A DNA stretch of 47,632 nt from WHSM01 sp036375165 (GCA_036375165.1 DASUSI010000112.1:1-47632); one strand, 5' to 3'. Positions 9,423 to 17,777 are shown, counted from the stretch's first letter. Numbers and translations: made by a program. Notes: generated by a model not told the origin, from the letters alone.

Positions 9423-10580
9423 TTAGTCGAGCGGGATCTCCTCGCCCGGGACGAGCTTGCCGCCCTCAATCTTGTACGTCCAGATCTTCACGGCTGCCAG
9501 GTCAACATCGCCCTTGTCGTCGAACTTGAGCCGCTTGGTGACGCCGTCCTTGTCGTAGTTGTCGACAAACTCCTCGATCTTCTCGCGGGTGGTGTTGCCA
9601 CCCTGGATCGCCTCGAAGAAGATCATCGCGGCGTCGAAACCCTCAGCCGCGTAGGCACCCGGCTCCTCGCCGTACTCCTTCTGGTAATCCGTGGCGAAGG
9701 TGCCACCGGCTTCCGCCGCCGGCTGGCACGGGCAGGTCACCACAGCGCCCTCAGCCTGCGACCCCGCCGCCTTGGGGAAGTCCACACCGTAGAGGCCGTC
9801 ACCGCCGACGAACGGTGCCTTGACGCCAGCACCGCGCAACTGCTTCAGGAACGGCCCGGCCTCGTTGGCGTAGCCGGCGTAGAACACGGCGTCGGCCTTG
9901 GCAGCCTTGATCTTGGAGATAGTGGACGCGAAGTCGGTCTGCTTCTCCTGCACCGTGTCCTGGGCCTTGACCACGCTGCCGGCGGTGTCCACCACCTTCT
10001 TGGCGAGTGGTGCGCCGTAGGCGGTGCCGTCGTTCACCACGAACGCCTGCTTGGCCTTCAGCACGTCGGTGAGGTACTTGGCGATCGCGGTGCCCTGGGT
10101 CTCGTCATGCCCGACCACCCGGTGGAACACCTTCGCCGGGTCGTCGGTGGTGAGGTCGGTCGCGGTGGCGGACTGACTGATCATCGTCACGAGGCCGGCA
10201 TCGAAGGTGGCCTTGGTCTGCCGGGTCTCACCGGAGAACGCACCACCGATCACGCCGAGGAAGGTCTTGTCCGCAGCGATCTTGCTCGCCACCGGGGACG
10301 CCTTCGCCGGGTCACCTTCGGTATCGAACTCCACCAAGCTGATCTTGCAGTCCGAGTTCTTCTCCGTGAACTGCTTGAGAGCGAGCTGAGCACCGTTCCA
10401 CGACGGCAGCACAATGCTGGAGTTACCGCCGCTCAGTGCCCCCATGAAACCGATCTTGCCCTTGCAGTCGCCCTCGTCACCCCCGCCCTCAGGCGTTGCT
10501 TCTCCGCAGCCGGTCATCGCCGCGGCGAGCGCCAGCGACAACAAAGCGCCCCCGAGCACTCGTACCGTGTTTCTCTTCAA
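9423..10580 (-). CDS. livK: Branched-chain amino acid-binding lipoprotein LivK
   Basis: This is the extracytoplasmic substrate-binding protein of the liv importer. The 385-residue protein has a lipoprotein signal: basic start (KR), hydrophobic core, then lipobox AMTGC with Cys25 as the predicted lipid-modified residue. The rest is a type I periplasmic-binding fold (Peripla_BP_6), with a GGAFSGETRQT hinge-region segment and YAGYANEAGPFLKQLR in the second lobe. I chose the TTG at 10578-10580: a GGAGGAGG lies 9 nt upstream. An in-frame GTG at 10613 would put that Shine-Dalgarno sequence inside the gene. The substrate class is inferred from the operon; exact specificity is unknown. It is the first gene of livKHMGF. 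Confidence 0.94.
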   Translation of the reverse strand: MKRNTVRVLGGALLSLALAAAMTGCGEATPEGGGDEGDCKGKIGFMGALSGGNSSIVLPSWNGAQLALKQFTEKNSDCKISLVEFDTEGDPAKASPVASKIAADKTFLGVIGGAFSGETRQTKATFDAGLVTMISQSATATDLTTDDPAKVFHRVVGHDETQGTAIAKYLTDVLKAKQAFVVNDGTAYGAPLAKKVVDTAGSVVKAQDTVQEKQTDFASTISKIKAAKADAVFYAGYANEAGPFLKQLRGAGVKAPFVGGDGLYGVDFPKAAGSQAEGAVVTCPCQPAAEAGGTFATDYQKEYGEEPGAYAAEGFDAAMIFFEAIQGGNTTREKIEEFVDNYDKDGVTKRLKFDDKGDVDLAAVKIWTYKIEGGKLVPGEEIPLD

Positions 10581-10758
10581 GGCTCTGTGCCTCCTCCATC
10601 CGATGGAACACACTGGCGCGCCCGCGGCTGCGATGCATTGGGCCAGCAGCGCACCAGCAAACCGACCCAGTCCGCAGCCCTGTGGCGCGGGACACTACCT
10701 GACCATGAACCCCGTCCGGCACCACCACCAGGACAGTACTCAGCGTGAGATGGAACTG

Positions 10759-11385
10759 TTACGTGGCCGTATCATGACCATCCCGCTGCCCCGGCTCTGA
10801 CCGGGGTCCTTCCTGCACAATGCGTTCCGCGACGGCCCGCATGGTCATCCGGTGATCCATCGCGTTGCGTTGAATCCACCGAAACGCATCAGGTTCTGAC
10901 ATTCCGTAGTCACTCATCAGGATGCCCTTGGCCCGCTCCACCGCCTTGCGGGTCTCCAACCGATCCCCCAGGCTGGCGACCTCCGCCTCCAGCGCCGCGA
11001 CTTCCGCAAACCGGGACACCGCGATCTCGATCGCCGGCACCAGGTCGCTCTTCTGGAACGGTTTCACCAGGTACGCCATGGCCCCCGCGGCCCGCGCCCG
11101 CTCCACCAGGTCGCGCTGGCTGAACGCGGTGAGGATCACGACCGGGGCGATCCGGTTGCCGGCGATCCGCTCGGCCGCCGCGATACCGTCCATGATCGGC
11201 ATCTTGATGTCGAGGATGACCAGGTCCGGCTGGGTCTGTTCGGCGAGGCGTACCGCGGTCTCACCGTCGCCGGCCTCCCCGACGACCTGATACCCCTCTT
11301 CGGCGAGCATCTCCGCGAGGTCGAGACGGATCAGAGCCTCGTCCTCGGCGATCAGCACCCGCCGGGGCTGTCCCTCGGTGGCCAC
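10759..11385 (-). CDS. pdtaR: ANTAR-domain response regulator PdtaR
   Basis: This is a response regulator with an RNA-binding output domain that acts by antitermination. In the 208-residue product the receiver domain covers about residues 8-125, with acidic pair E14/D15, phospho-acceptor D59 in LVILDIKMP, T in ILTAFSQ and K in YLVKPF. The ANTAR domain (about 145-205) carries ETRKAVERAKGILM and FRWIQRNAMD. It is closely similar in layout to mycobacterial PdtaR (Rv1626, 205 residues, recalled). I chose the GTG at 11383-11385 because GGAGG sits 5 nt upstream; the frame extends beyond the tRNA gene and cannot all be coding. The cognate PdtaS kinase is not in this window. It is divergent from tRNA-Leu and upstream of livK on the same strand, 178 bp away. 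Confidence 0.94.
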   Translation of the reverse strand: MATEGQPRRVLIAEDEALIRLDLAEMLAEEGYQVVGEAGDGETAVRLAEQTQPDLVILDIKMPIMDGIAAAERIAGNRIAPVVILTAFSQRDLVERARAAGAMAYLVKPFQKSDLVPAIEIAVSRFAEVAALEAEVASLGDRLETRKAVERAKGILMSDYGMSEPDAFRWIQRNAMDHRMTMRAVAERIVQEGPRSEPGQRDGHDTAT

Positions 11386-11464
11386 CGCTACCTCCTGCGC
11401 CTGGTTCCCACTGGTCACACGGTCACCGGCACCCCTCCGCGCCGACCAGCAGAAGCGTAATGGG

Positions 11465-11470
11465 TACGCT
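11465..11470 (+). promoter_or_regulatory. Candidate -10 box of tRNA-Leu
   Basis: TACGCT in the string GGTACGCTAG ends 11 nt before the mature tRNA 5' end. The -35 region 17 bp upstream (CCGACC) is only weakly like consensus. Position favours a promoter; sequence support is modest. Confidence 0.35.
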
Positions 11471-11481
11471 AGAGGCCGCTC

Positions 11482-11566
11482 GCCGGGATGGAGGAACACG
11501 GCAGACTCGGACGCCTCAAAAGCGTCTGCCCGAAAGGGCGTGCGGGTTCGAATCCCGCTCCCGGCA
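11482..11566 (+). tRNA. tRNA-Leu (anticodon CAA)
   Basis: A class II tRNA of 85 nt. The acceptor stem pairs GCCGGGA (11482-11488) with TCCCGGC (11559-11565), then discriminator A. The anticodon stem GACGC/GCGTC holds the loop CTCAAAA with anticodon CAA, which reads UUG. A long variable arm (GCCC-GAAA-GGGC) and a T arm GCGGG-TTCGAAT-CCCGC are visible. The CCA end is not encoded. The gene is divergent from pdtaR and lies just upstream of a LAGLIDADG gene. Confidence 0.95.
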
Positions 11567-11613
11567 CCGTTGGTCTCGTCGTTTCTGTCACAGGCTTCCC
11601 TGACGATGGCTGG

Positions 11614-12369
11614 GTGCATTCCCCCCATCTGAGCGAACGGGCCATCTCCTGGCATGCTGCCGGGGTCCGTTTCAGCGAAATCTGTAAGAATCTAGGCATT
11701 CCTCGCTCTACCGTCGCTCACTGGCTGTACGGCGAACGCGGACGACGGTATCGGGAGGCCCGTGCCACACAGCGCGGCTGCGTGGTCTGTGAAGGCCGGC
11801 CGGAAGAACTTGATACCGCCGCCTACGGATACCTTCTCGGTCTGTACCTGGGCGACGGCCACCTCGCCACCAGTATGAGAGTGCCGGTGCTCCGGATCGC
11901 CTGCACGGCGGCCTACCCAGGACTTGTCGACGCCTGCGAGCAGGCGATGCGGGCGACGCTGGCCAAGTCGGTACAGCGGGTTCCGAAGCAGGGCTGCGTG
12001 ATGGTGCAGGCATGCTCGATGCACTGGCCGTGCCTCTTCCCGCAGCACGGACCCGGAAAGAAGCACGAGCGGGAGATCAGGCTCGCGGACTGGCAGCAAC
12101 GGATCATCGACGAGTCCCCGAAGCCCTTCCTGCGCGGCCTGTTCCACTCCGACGGCTGCCGGGCGATGAACCAGGTAACAGTGCGCGGCAAGCGGTACGC
12201 GTACCCCCGCTACTTCTTCGCCAACGAGTCGACCGACATCCTCGGCCTGTGCGCAGCGGCACTGGACCGGGTGGGTGCCAAGTGGCGACTGAACCGCCGC
12301 AACAGCCTCTCGGTGGCCCGCGCCGGCAGCGTCGCGCTGCTCGACACGTTCATCGGACCCAAGGCATAG
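11614..12369 (+). CDS. Helix-turn-helix / LAGLIDADG homing-endonuclease-like protein
   Basis: The 251-residue product has an N-terminal helix-turn-helix (about residues 17-38, FSEICKNLGIPRSTVAHWL), a CxxC pair (Cys56, Cys59) and two LAGLIDADG-type motifs: YLLGLYLGDG (73-82, Asp81) and FLRGLFHSDG (172-181, Asp180). Two motifs in one chain fit a monomeric LAGLIDADG fold. It is free-standing, not inside an intron or intein. The open frame begins at 11488 inside the tRNA gene, so that start cannot be right; GTG at 11614 is the first plausible start after the tRNA, with only a weak ribosome binding site. The first third uses A/T-ending codons (CTA, ATT, CCT, TGT, AAT) more than its neighbours, which suggests transfer. 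It may be an active endonuclease or a domesticated DNA-binding protein; the sequence does not decide. Confidence 0.8.
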   Translation: MHSPHLSERAISWHAAGVRFSEICKNLGIPRSTVAHWLYGERGRRYREARATQRGCVVCEGRPEELDTAAYGYLLGLYLGDGHLATSMRVPVLRIACTAAYPGLVDACEQAMRATLAKSVQRVPKQGCVMVQACSMHWPCLFPQHGPGKKHEREIRLADWQQRIIDESPKPFLRGLFHSDGCRAMNQVTVRGKRYAYPRYFFANESTDILGLCAAALDRVGAKWRLNRRNSLSVARAGSVALLDTFIGPKA

Positions 12370-12412
12370 CTCCCCGACCATGACCGCACTGGTCAGGTCT
12401 AGGTTGGCGGGC

Positions 12413-13861
12413 ATGAACGAGCACATGACGCCGGAGGAGTTCCGCCGGTACGGGCATGCGGCGGTGGACTGGATCGCCGACTACTGGCAGGAGATCGAGC
12501 GGCATCCGGTGCTGAGCCAGGTCGCGCCCGGGGAGATCGCGAGCCGGCTGCCCGCCGCACCACCTGCCAGCGGCGAGCCGTTCGACAGGATCCTGGCCGA
12601 CCTGGGCCCGACGGTGCTGCCCGGGATCACGCACTGGCAGCATCCGTCGTTCTTCGGGTACTTCCCGGCGAACATCTCCGGGCCGTCGGTGCTGGCGGAC
12701 CTGGCCTGCGCCGGTCTCGGGGTGCAGGGCATGTTGTGGGCGACCAGTCCGGCGTGCACCGAGCTGGAGACGGTGATGATGGACTGGCTGGTCGACCTGC
12801 TGGACCTGCCGAAACGGTTCCGTTCCGACTCAACCGGTGGCGGGGTGATCCAGGACACGGCGTCGTCGGCGGCGCTGGTGGCCACGTTGACGGCATTGCA
12901 CCGGGTGAGCGGCGGCGGCTGGGGCCGGGCCGGGGTGGATCGCCGTTACACGCTGTACGCGTCGTCCCAGGCCCATTCGTCGATTGAGAAGGCCGCCCGG
13001 ATCGCCGGGATCGGAGACGACAACGTACGCCTGATCGACGTCGATCCCGACACGCTGGCGATGCGACCCGCGGCGCTGCGGGCCCGGATCGCGCAGGACC
13101 GTGCGGAGGGTGCGACCCCGGCGTTGGTGGTCGCCACGATAGGCACCACATCGACCACGGCGATGGATCCGGTACTGCGGATCGGTGAGGTCTGCCGGGA
13201 GCAGGGGGTGTGGCTGCACGTGGATGCCGCGTACGCGGGTGCCGCCGCGACCTGCCCGGAGTTTCGGTGGACGCACGCCGGGGTGGAGTACGCCGACAGC
13301 TACTGCTTCAACCCTCACAAGTGGTTACTCACCGGATTCGACTGCGACGCGTTCTGGGTGGCGGACCGGGGCGAGTTGATCCAGACGTTGTCGGTGCTGC
13401 CGGAGTACCTGCGTAACGCGGCAACCGAGTCCGGTGCGGTGATCGACTACCGAGACTGGCAGGTTCCGCTGGGCCGGCGGATGCGGGCCCTGAAGCTGTG
13501 GTTCGTGATGCGCTGGTACGGCGTGGAAGGGCTGCGCCGGCATGTCCGGCACGGGGTGGCGCTGGCGCAGGAGTTCGCCGGTTGGGTGGCATCGGACGAA
13601 CGGTTCGAGATCGTGGCGCCGTATCCGTTGTCCCTGGTGTGTTTCCGGTTGCGGGCCCACGCTGGCGAGGACGAGGCGAGCGCTGACGCCCGGAACGGGG
13701 AACTGCTGCGCCGGCTGAACGGGTCCGGCGGGGTCTGTCTGACCCACACCCGGGTACATGACCGGTACGTGCTGCGGCTGGCGGTCGGGGCACCGGCGAC
13801 CGAACGTCGCCACGTGCTGGGGGCCTGGAACGAGATCCGGCGATTCGCGGGGCAGGTCTAG
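12413..13861 (+). CDS. PLP-dependent aromatic-L-amino-acid decarboxylase family
   Basis: This is a group II pyridoxal-phosphate decarboxylase of 482 residues that should turn an aromatic amino acid (tryptophan, tyrosine, phenylalanine or DOPA) into its amine. The PLP lysine lies in NPHKWLLTGFDCDAFW, the ring-stacking His in SSQAHSSIEKA and the pyridine-N Asp in LHVDAAYAG. The N-terminal swap segment (MTPEEFRRYGHAAVDWIADY) and the FFGYFPANIS loop are typical. I chose the ATG at 12413; an ATG at 12425 is also possible. Substrate choice is not readable from sequence. It is divorced from any visible biosynthetic cluster, and its stop codon overlaps that of the converging tauE-like gene. Confidence 0.9.
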   Translation: MNEHMTPEEFRRYGHAAVDWIADYWQEIERHPVLSQVAPGEIASRLPAAPPASGEPFDRILADLGPTVLPGITHWQHPSFFGYFPANISGPSVLADLACAGLGVQGMLWATSPACTELETVMMDWLVDLLDLPKRFRSDSTGGGVIQDTASSAALVATLTALHRVSGGGWGRAGVDRRYTLYASSQAHSSIEKAARIAGIGDDNVRLIDVDPDTLAMRPAALRARIAQDRAEGATPALVVATIGTTSTTAMDPVLRIGEVCREQGVWLHVDAAYAGAAATCPEFRWTHAGVEYADSYCFNPHKWLLTGFDCDAFWVADRGELIQTLSVLPEYLRNAATESGAVIDYRDWQVPLGRRMRALKLWFVMRWYGVEGLRRHVRHGVALAQEFAGWVASDERFEIVAPYPLSLVCFRLRAHAGEDEASADARNGELLRRLNGSGGVCLTHTRVHDRYVLRLAVGAPATERRHVLGAWNEIRRFAGQV

Positions 13862-14763
13862 ACGAGCTCGACCGCTCGTTCCGGCTCCCGGACAGCGACT
13901 GCGGCCCGGTCACGCAGCACACCGCGGATCGCCACGGTCACCGCTGCCGCCCAGGCGGCCGCGATGAGCGTGTAACTGACCGCTCGGGCATCGCCGCCGA
14001 GCCCCAAGGTGGTCAATACGGTGCGCGCGTTGGTCAGCAGGATGATGCCACCGACGGCGGTGCCGAGCAGCGCACCGGGCACCCACCTGACCAGCCACGC
14101 GGCGATCGGGGCCGCGACCATGCCGCCCGCGAGCATGGCGCCTACCACGGGCCATTGCACACCGCTGCTGCCCAGCGCGATGAGGAACGCGGCACTGGCC
14201 GCGACCGCGACGAGGAACTCGCTGGTGTCGACGGACCCGACGACGCGGCGCGGTTCGAGCCGTCCGGATGCCAGTAGGGCTGGTGTGGCGACCGGTCCCC
14301 AGCCCCCGCCACCGGTGGCGTCGACGAAGCCGGCGAAGATCCCGAGTGGCGCGAGGAAGCGGGAGCGCAGTGGCGGCTTGGAGGGGTCGGGCTTGGGGGT
14401 GCGGAACGAGAAACGGATCAACAGGTAGGCGCCGAGCGCCGTGAGGATTCCCGCCATCCACGGCTTGGCGACCTCGGTGGAGAGGTGCCCGAGTACGGTC
14501 GCGCCAGCGAAGGCGCCGATCGCTCCCGGTACGGCGATTCGTCCGACCACGCGCCAGTCGACATTGCCGAAGCGCCAGTGGGAAACTCCGGCCGCCAGCG
14601 AGGTGCCCACCTCGGAAAGGTGTACTGACGCCGATGCCACGACCGGTGCCAGGCCGAGGGTGAGCAGCAGGGTCGTTGAGGTGACTCCGTAGGCCATGCC
14701 GAGGCTGCCGTCCACGAGTTGCGCTGCGAGGCCGACCACGGCGAGCGTGATGAGTTTCCGCAT
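13858..14763 (-). CDS. TauE/SafE family sulfite/anion exporter
   Basis: A membrane protein of 301 residues in the TauE/SafE (DUF81) family, which exports sulfite, sulfoacetate or similar anions. About eight hydrophobic segments are visible. Family hallmarks are GLAAQLVDGSLGMAYGVTS in the first half and the related GIFAGFVDATGGGGWGPV in the second, the internal repeat expected of the fold. An Rrf2 regulator lies 81 bp upstream on the same strand, and the gap holds a promoter overlapped by a palindrome, so control by that regulator is likely. Its stop shares the four bases CTAG (13858-13861) with the stop of the converging decarboxylase. The substrate is inferred only from family. Confidence 0.88.
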   Translation of the reverse strand: MRKLITLAVVGLAAQLVDGSLGMAYGVTSTTLLLTLGLAPVVASASVHLSEVGTSLAAGVSHWRFGNVDWRVVGRIAVPGAIGAFAGATVLGHLSTEVAKPWMAGILTALGAYLLIRFSFRTPKPDPSKPPLRSRFLAPLGIFAGFVDATGGGGWGPVATPALLASGRLEPRRVVGSVDTSEFLVAVAASAAFLIALGSSGVQWPVVGAMLAGGMVAAPIAAWLVRWVPGALLGTAVGGIILLTNARTVLTTLGLGGDARAVSYTLIAAAWAAAVTVAIRGVLRDRAAVAVREPERAVELV

Positions 14764-14769
14764 GAGTTG

Positions 14770-14805
14770 GATTGTCTACTGAATCGATAGGAATAATCAA
14801 CAATC
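14770..14805 (-). promoter_or_regulatory. Promoter and palindromic operator of the tauE-like gene
   Basis: On the minus strand TTGATT (14795-14800) stands 16 bp before TAGACA (14773-14778), which is 9 nt from the start codon. An imperfect palindrome CTACTGAATCGATAG (14776-14790) covers the -10 and spacer, and outer arms GATTGT/ACAATC (14770-14775, 14800-14805) frame it. The patch is much more AT-rich than its surroundings. The adjacent Rrf2 protein is the obvious candidate ligand. Confidence 0.5.
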
Positions 14806-14844
14806 TGACCGGACTACGGGACACCCAACGCTGAAGGCATGAGG

Positions 14845-15294
14845 TCAGAACCAGGCCGCGGGATCGGCGACCAGTGCCCGTATCGGATCGGGCAGTTCCC
14901 CGGACGCGACGTCGGCCACCGTCACCTGGTCGAGGATCGCCCGCTCACTGGCTCGCAGCGCCACCCAGACCTGCTGCAGTGCGCGTGCGGCGCCCTGGTA
15001 GCCGAGCCGCTCCGGCCGTTCCCCGCGTACGTTGGCCAACGGCCCGTCGATCACCCGGATCACGTCCGCGAGGGTGATCTGTTCGGCGGGGCGAGCCAGC
15101 CAATAGCCGCCTTCCGGCCCGCGCTGGCTGTTGACCACACCACCCCGGCGTAGCTGTAGCAGGATGCTCTCCAGGAACTTCGGCGGTATCTGCTGCGCGC
15201 GGGCGAGCTTATCGGAGGTCAGCGGGCGGCCTTCGGACGCGGCGAGTTCCACCACCGCGCGCAGCGCGTAGTCGACCCGGGCAGACAACCGCAC
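14845..15294 (-). CDS. Rrf2 family transcriptional regulator
   Basis: A 149-residue winged-helix repressor of the Rrf2 family. It opens with MRLSARVDYALRAVVELA (encoded GTG start at 15292-15294) and has the recognition region IPPKFLESILLQLRRGGVV and wing SQRGPEGGYWLARP. It contains no cysteine at all, so it cannot hold the Fe-S cluster of IscR or NsrR; it is more like CymR-type members that sense cysteine metabolism through partners. It is followed by a TauE/SafE exporter whose promoter carries a palindrome. A link to sulfite or cysteine balance is therefore inferred from context. It starts 42 bp after the tesB stop. Confidence 0.92.
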   Translation of the reverse strand: MRLSARVDYALRAVVELAASEGRPLTSDKLARAQQIPPKFLESILLQLRRGGVVNSQRGPEGGYWLARPAEQITLADVIRVIDGPLANVRGERPERLGYQGAARALQQVWVALRASERAILDQVTVADVASGELPDPIRALVADPAAWF

Positions 15295-15336
15295 AGCTCA
15301 TTCTCGCACTCGGGGGAAGTCCCGGAGGCCGCGGTG

Positions 15337-16227
15337 TCAGGCCTGGACCCTGCGCAGCAGCCCTTCCTGCACCGCGCTGGCGATATGCCGTCCGGAGGCG
15401 TCGAACAACCGCCCGGTGGCCAGCCCTCGGGCGTCTGAGGCGGAAGGGCTGGTGCAGTCGTACAGGAACCACTCGTCGGCCCGGAACGGACGGTGGAACC
15501 ACAGCGCGTGGTCCAGGCTGGCACCTACCACACCACCTGGCCCCCAGACCTCGCCGTGCACCGAGAGCACCGCGTCGAGCAGGGTCAGGTCCGACGCGTA
15601 CGTCAAAGCGCAGGCGTGGATCAGCGGGTCGTCCGGGAGCTTGCCGTCGAACCGCATCCAGACTCGCTGCCGAGGTTGGCGGGGCCGGTCGCCACGGCGT
15701 ACCCATCCGGGTTCCCCGATGTAACGCACGTCGATGGGGCGGGGGGTCTTCGCCCAGAAGCCGAGCCGCTCCGGATATCGCGCCAGCCGTTCGGCCATGG
15801 TGGGCACCCGGTCGGGGGGCGGCACGTCGTCGGGGCCTTCGGTGGCGTGGTCGAGTCCTTCCTCTGGCCGGTGGAACGAGGCCGACATCAGGAAGATCGG
15901 CTTGCCGTGCTGCAGCGCGACGGTACGGCGTACCGAGAAGGAGTGGCCGTCGCGGATGGTCTCCACGCTGTAGACGATGGGATGTTCCCGGTCTCCGGGC
16001 CGGACGAAGTAGCCGTGCAGCGAGTGCACTGCCCGCTCCGGGTCGACGGTACGCCCGGCCGCCACCAGTGCCTGCCCGGCGACCTGGCCGCCGTACACCC
16101 GCATCGGTCCGACCTGGGGGCTTCGTCCCCGGTACAGGTTGGTGTCGAGTTCTTCCAGGTCCAGCATCCGCAGCAGTTCGTCAACCGCCGGTTGGCCCTG
16201 TAACGGGTCCGGCTGTCGCGCGTTCAT
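15337..16227 (-). CDS. tesB: Acyl-CoA thioesterase II
   Basis: The 296-residue product is a double-hotdog TesB thioesterase, which hydrolyses acyl-CoA to free acid and CoA. The first hotdog has VYGGQVAGQALVAAGRTV and HSLHGYFVRPGD; the second has ACALTYASDLTLLDA, with the aspartate expected at the active site, and GASLDHALWFHRPFRADEW. A glutamine near the C-terminus (ASAVQEGLLR) completes the usual Asp-Thr/Ser-Gln set. Length matches the family. The start overlaps the pyk stop as ATGA, so it is translated with pyruvate kinase. A pyk-tesB pair appears to be a common actinobacterial arrangement (recalled). The physiological substrate is unknown. Confidence 0.93.
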   Translation of the reverse strand: MNARQPDPLQGQPAVDELLRMLDLEELDTNLYRGRSPQVGPMRVYGGQVAGQALVAAGRTVDPERAVHSLHGYFVRPGDREHPIVYSVETIRDGHSFSVRRTVALQHGKPIFLMSASFHRPEEGLDHATEGPDDVPPPDRVPTMAERLARYPERLGFWAKTPRPIDVRYIGEPGWVRRGDRPRQPRQRVWMRFDGKLPDDPLIHACALTYASDLTLLDAVLSVHGEVWGPGGVVGASLDHALWFHRPFRADEWFLYDCTSPSASDARGLATGRLFDASGRHIASAVQEGLLRRVQA

Positions 16228-17651
16228 CGGGACGGCTCGGACAGGGAGCCCAGCCGGTGCACCCGCATCGTGTTCGTGGAACCCGGGGTGCCGGGTGGGC
16301 TACCCGCGACGATCACGACGAGGTCACCGGGTTCGCCCCTGCCGTGCTCCAACAACGCGTGATCCACCTGCTCGAACATCTCGTCAGTGTGGTGCACGAA
16401 AGGCATCAGGAAGGTCTCGACACCCCAGGACAGCGCGAGCTGGCTGCGGACCGCCTGCTCCGGGGTGAAGGCGAGCAGCGGCAGTTCGCAGTGCAGCCGG
16501 GCCAGCCGGCGCAGGGTGTCGCCGGTCTGGGTGAACGCGACCAGGGCCTTGGCCCCGATCGCGGAGGCCACCCGGGCCGCGGCCCAGGTGATGGCCCCGC
16601 CGGTGGTGGCCGGGTCGTGCTGCAGCGGCGGCACTCTGACGTGGCCGTTCTCGGTGGATTCGACGATCCGGGCCATGGTCCGCACCGTGAGGACCGGGTA
16701 GCGGCCCACCGAGGTCTCGCCGGAGAGCATCACGGCGTCCGCGCCGTCGAGTACCGCGTTGGCCACGTCGGAGGCTTCCGCGCGGGTGGGGCGGGAGTTC
16801 TCGATCATGGAGTCGAGCATCTGAGTGGCCACGATCACCGGCTTGGCGTGCTCCCGGCACAGCTGCACGGCTCGTTTCTGCACCAGCGGGACCCGCTCCA
16901 GGGGCAGCTCGACCCCCAGGTCGCCGCGGGCGACCATCATCCCGTCGAAGGCGTCAACGACCTGCTCCAGCCGGGTCACCGCCTCGGGTTTCTCCAGCTT
17001 GGCGAGCACCGGGAGCTTGACGCCGAGGTCGGCCATCACGGCGTGTACCGGCTTGACGTCCTCGGGGGACCGGACAAACGACAAGGCGACCATGTCCACC
17101 CGCAGTCCCAGTGCGAACCGCAGGTCCTCGGTGTCCTTGTCGGACAGTGCCGGGGCGCTGATCGCGACGTTCGGCAGGGACAGTCCCTTGTGGTCGGAGA
17201 CCTGACCACCTTCGACGACCAGGCAGTGCACGTCGTTGCCCTCGACGGCGGTCACTTCCAGGGAGAGCCGTCCGTCATCGACCAGTAGCCGGTTGCCGGG
17301 GCGTACCTCCTGCGGCAACGCCCGGTAGGTCACCGACACCCGGCGGGCGTCGCCTGCGATCTCGTCGCTGGTCAGCACCACGTGGTCGCCGGTACGCCAC
17401 TCCACCGGACCGGCTGCGAACCGGCCCAGCCGGATCTTGGGGCCTTGCAGGTCGGCGAGCACGCCGACCGCCCGGCCGGTGACGTCCGCGGCTGCGCGGA
17501 CCATGTCGTACACCCGGCGGTGGTCGTCGTGGGTGCCGTGGCTGAAGTTGAGCCGTGCCACGTCCATCCCGGCCTCCACCAGCCCTCGGATCCGTTCCGG
17601 GGTGGCGGTCGCCGGACCGAGGGTGCATACGATCTTGGCGCGGCGGTTCAT
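16224..17651 (-). CDS. pyk: Pyruvate kinase
   Basis: This is the last step of glycolysis: phosphoenolpyruvate plus ADP to pyruvate plus ATP. The 475-residue protein has the N-terminal KIVCTLGPATATPERI, RLNFSHGTHDDH, the beta-barrel B-domain insert after LADLQGPKIRLG, the catalytic lysine region LAKLEKPEAV, the metal-binding ARGDLGVELP and the signature TRAEASDVANAVLDGADAVMLSGET split over two segments. The C-terminal allosteric domain is present (FTQTGDTLRRLA). ATG start at 17649-17651. It lies 126 bp after gltD and is coupled to tesB by ATGA. Identity is secure. Confidence 0.97.
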   Translation of the reverse strand: MNRRAKIVCTLGPATATPERIRGLVEAGMDVARLNFSHGTHDDHRRVYDMVRAAADVTGRAVGVLADLQGPKIRLGRFAAGPVEWRTGDHVVLTSDEIAGDARRVSVTYRALPQEVRPGNRLLVDDGRLSLEVTAVEGNDVHCLVVEGGQVSDHKGLSLPNVAISAPALSDKDTEDLRFALGLRVDMVALSFVRSPEDVKPVHAVMADLGVKLPVLAKLEKPEAVTRLEQVVDAFDGMMVARGDLGVELPLERVPLVQKRAVQLCREHAKPVIVATQMLDSMIENSRPTRAEASDVANAVLDGADAVMLSGETSVGRYPVLTVRTMARIVESTENGHVRVPPLQHDPATTGGAITWAAARVASAIGAKALVAFTQTGDTLRRLARLHCELPLLAFTPEQAVRSQLALSWGVETFLMPFVHHTDEMFEQVDHALLEHGRGEPGDLVVIVAGSPPGTPGSTNTMRVHRLGSLSEPSR

Positions 17652-17777
17652 GGGGCACTCCCGGAGTACCGAAGGTGGTTTCGTGGGCTGTTCATGCGGC
17701 CGAGGCTAGTACTCTTCCGCTCGGCCATCGCCGCAGGCCAGGCTGCGGTTCGAAGTCCGGACACCATTTCGAGACCG

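Noticed and set aside
11488..11613. Upstream part of the LAGLIDADG frame
   Set aside because: The first 26 codons lie in the mature tRNA-Leu and the rest up to 11613 has no usable start, so the gene must start later.
11560..12412. Integrated element with attL/attR at tRNA-Leu
   Set aside because: I found no second copy of the tRNA 3' end after the LAGLIDADG gene and no integrase, so a site-specific integrated element is not supported.
17740..17777. tRNA-like T-loop string GGTTCGAAGTCC after pyk
   Set aside because: The flanking bases do not pair as a T stem and no acceptor or anticodon arm can be drawn.
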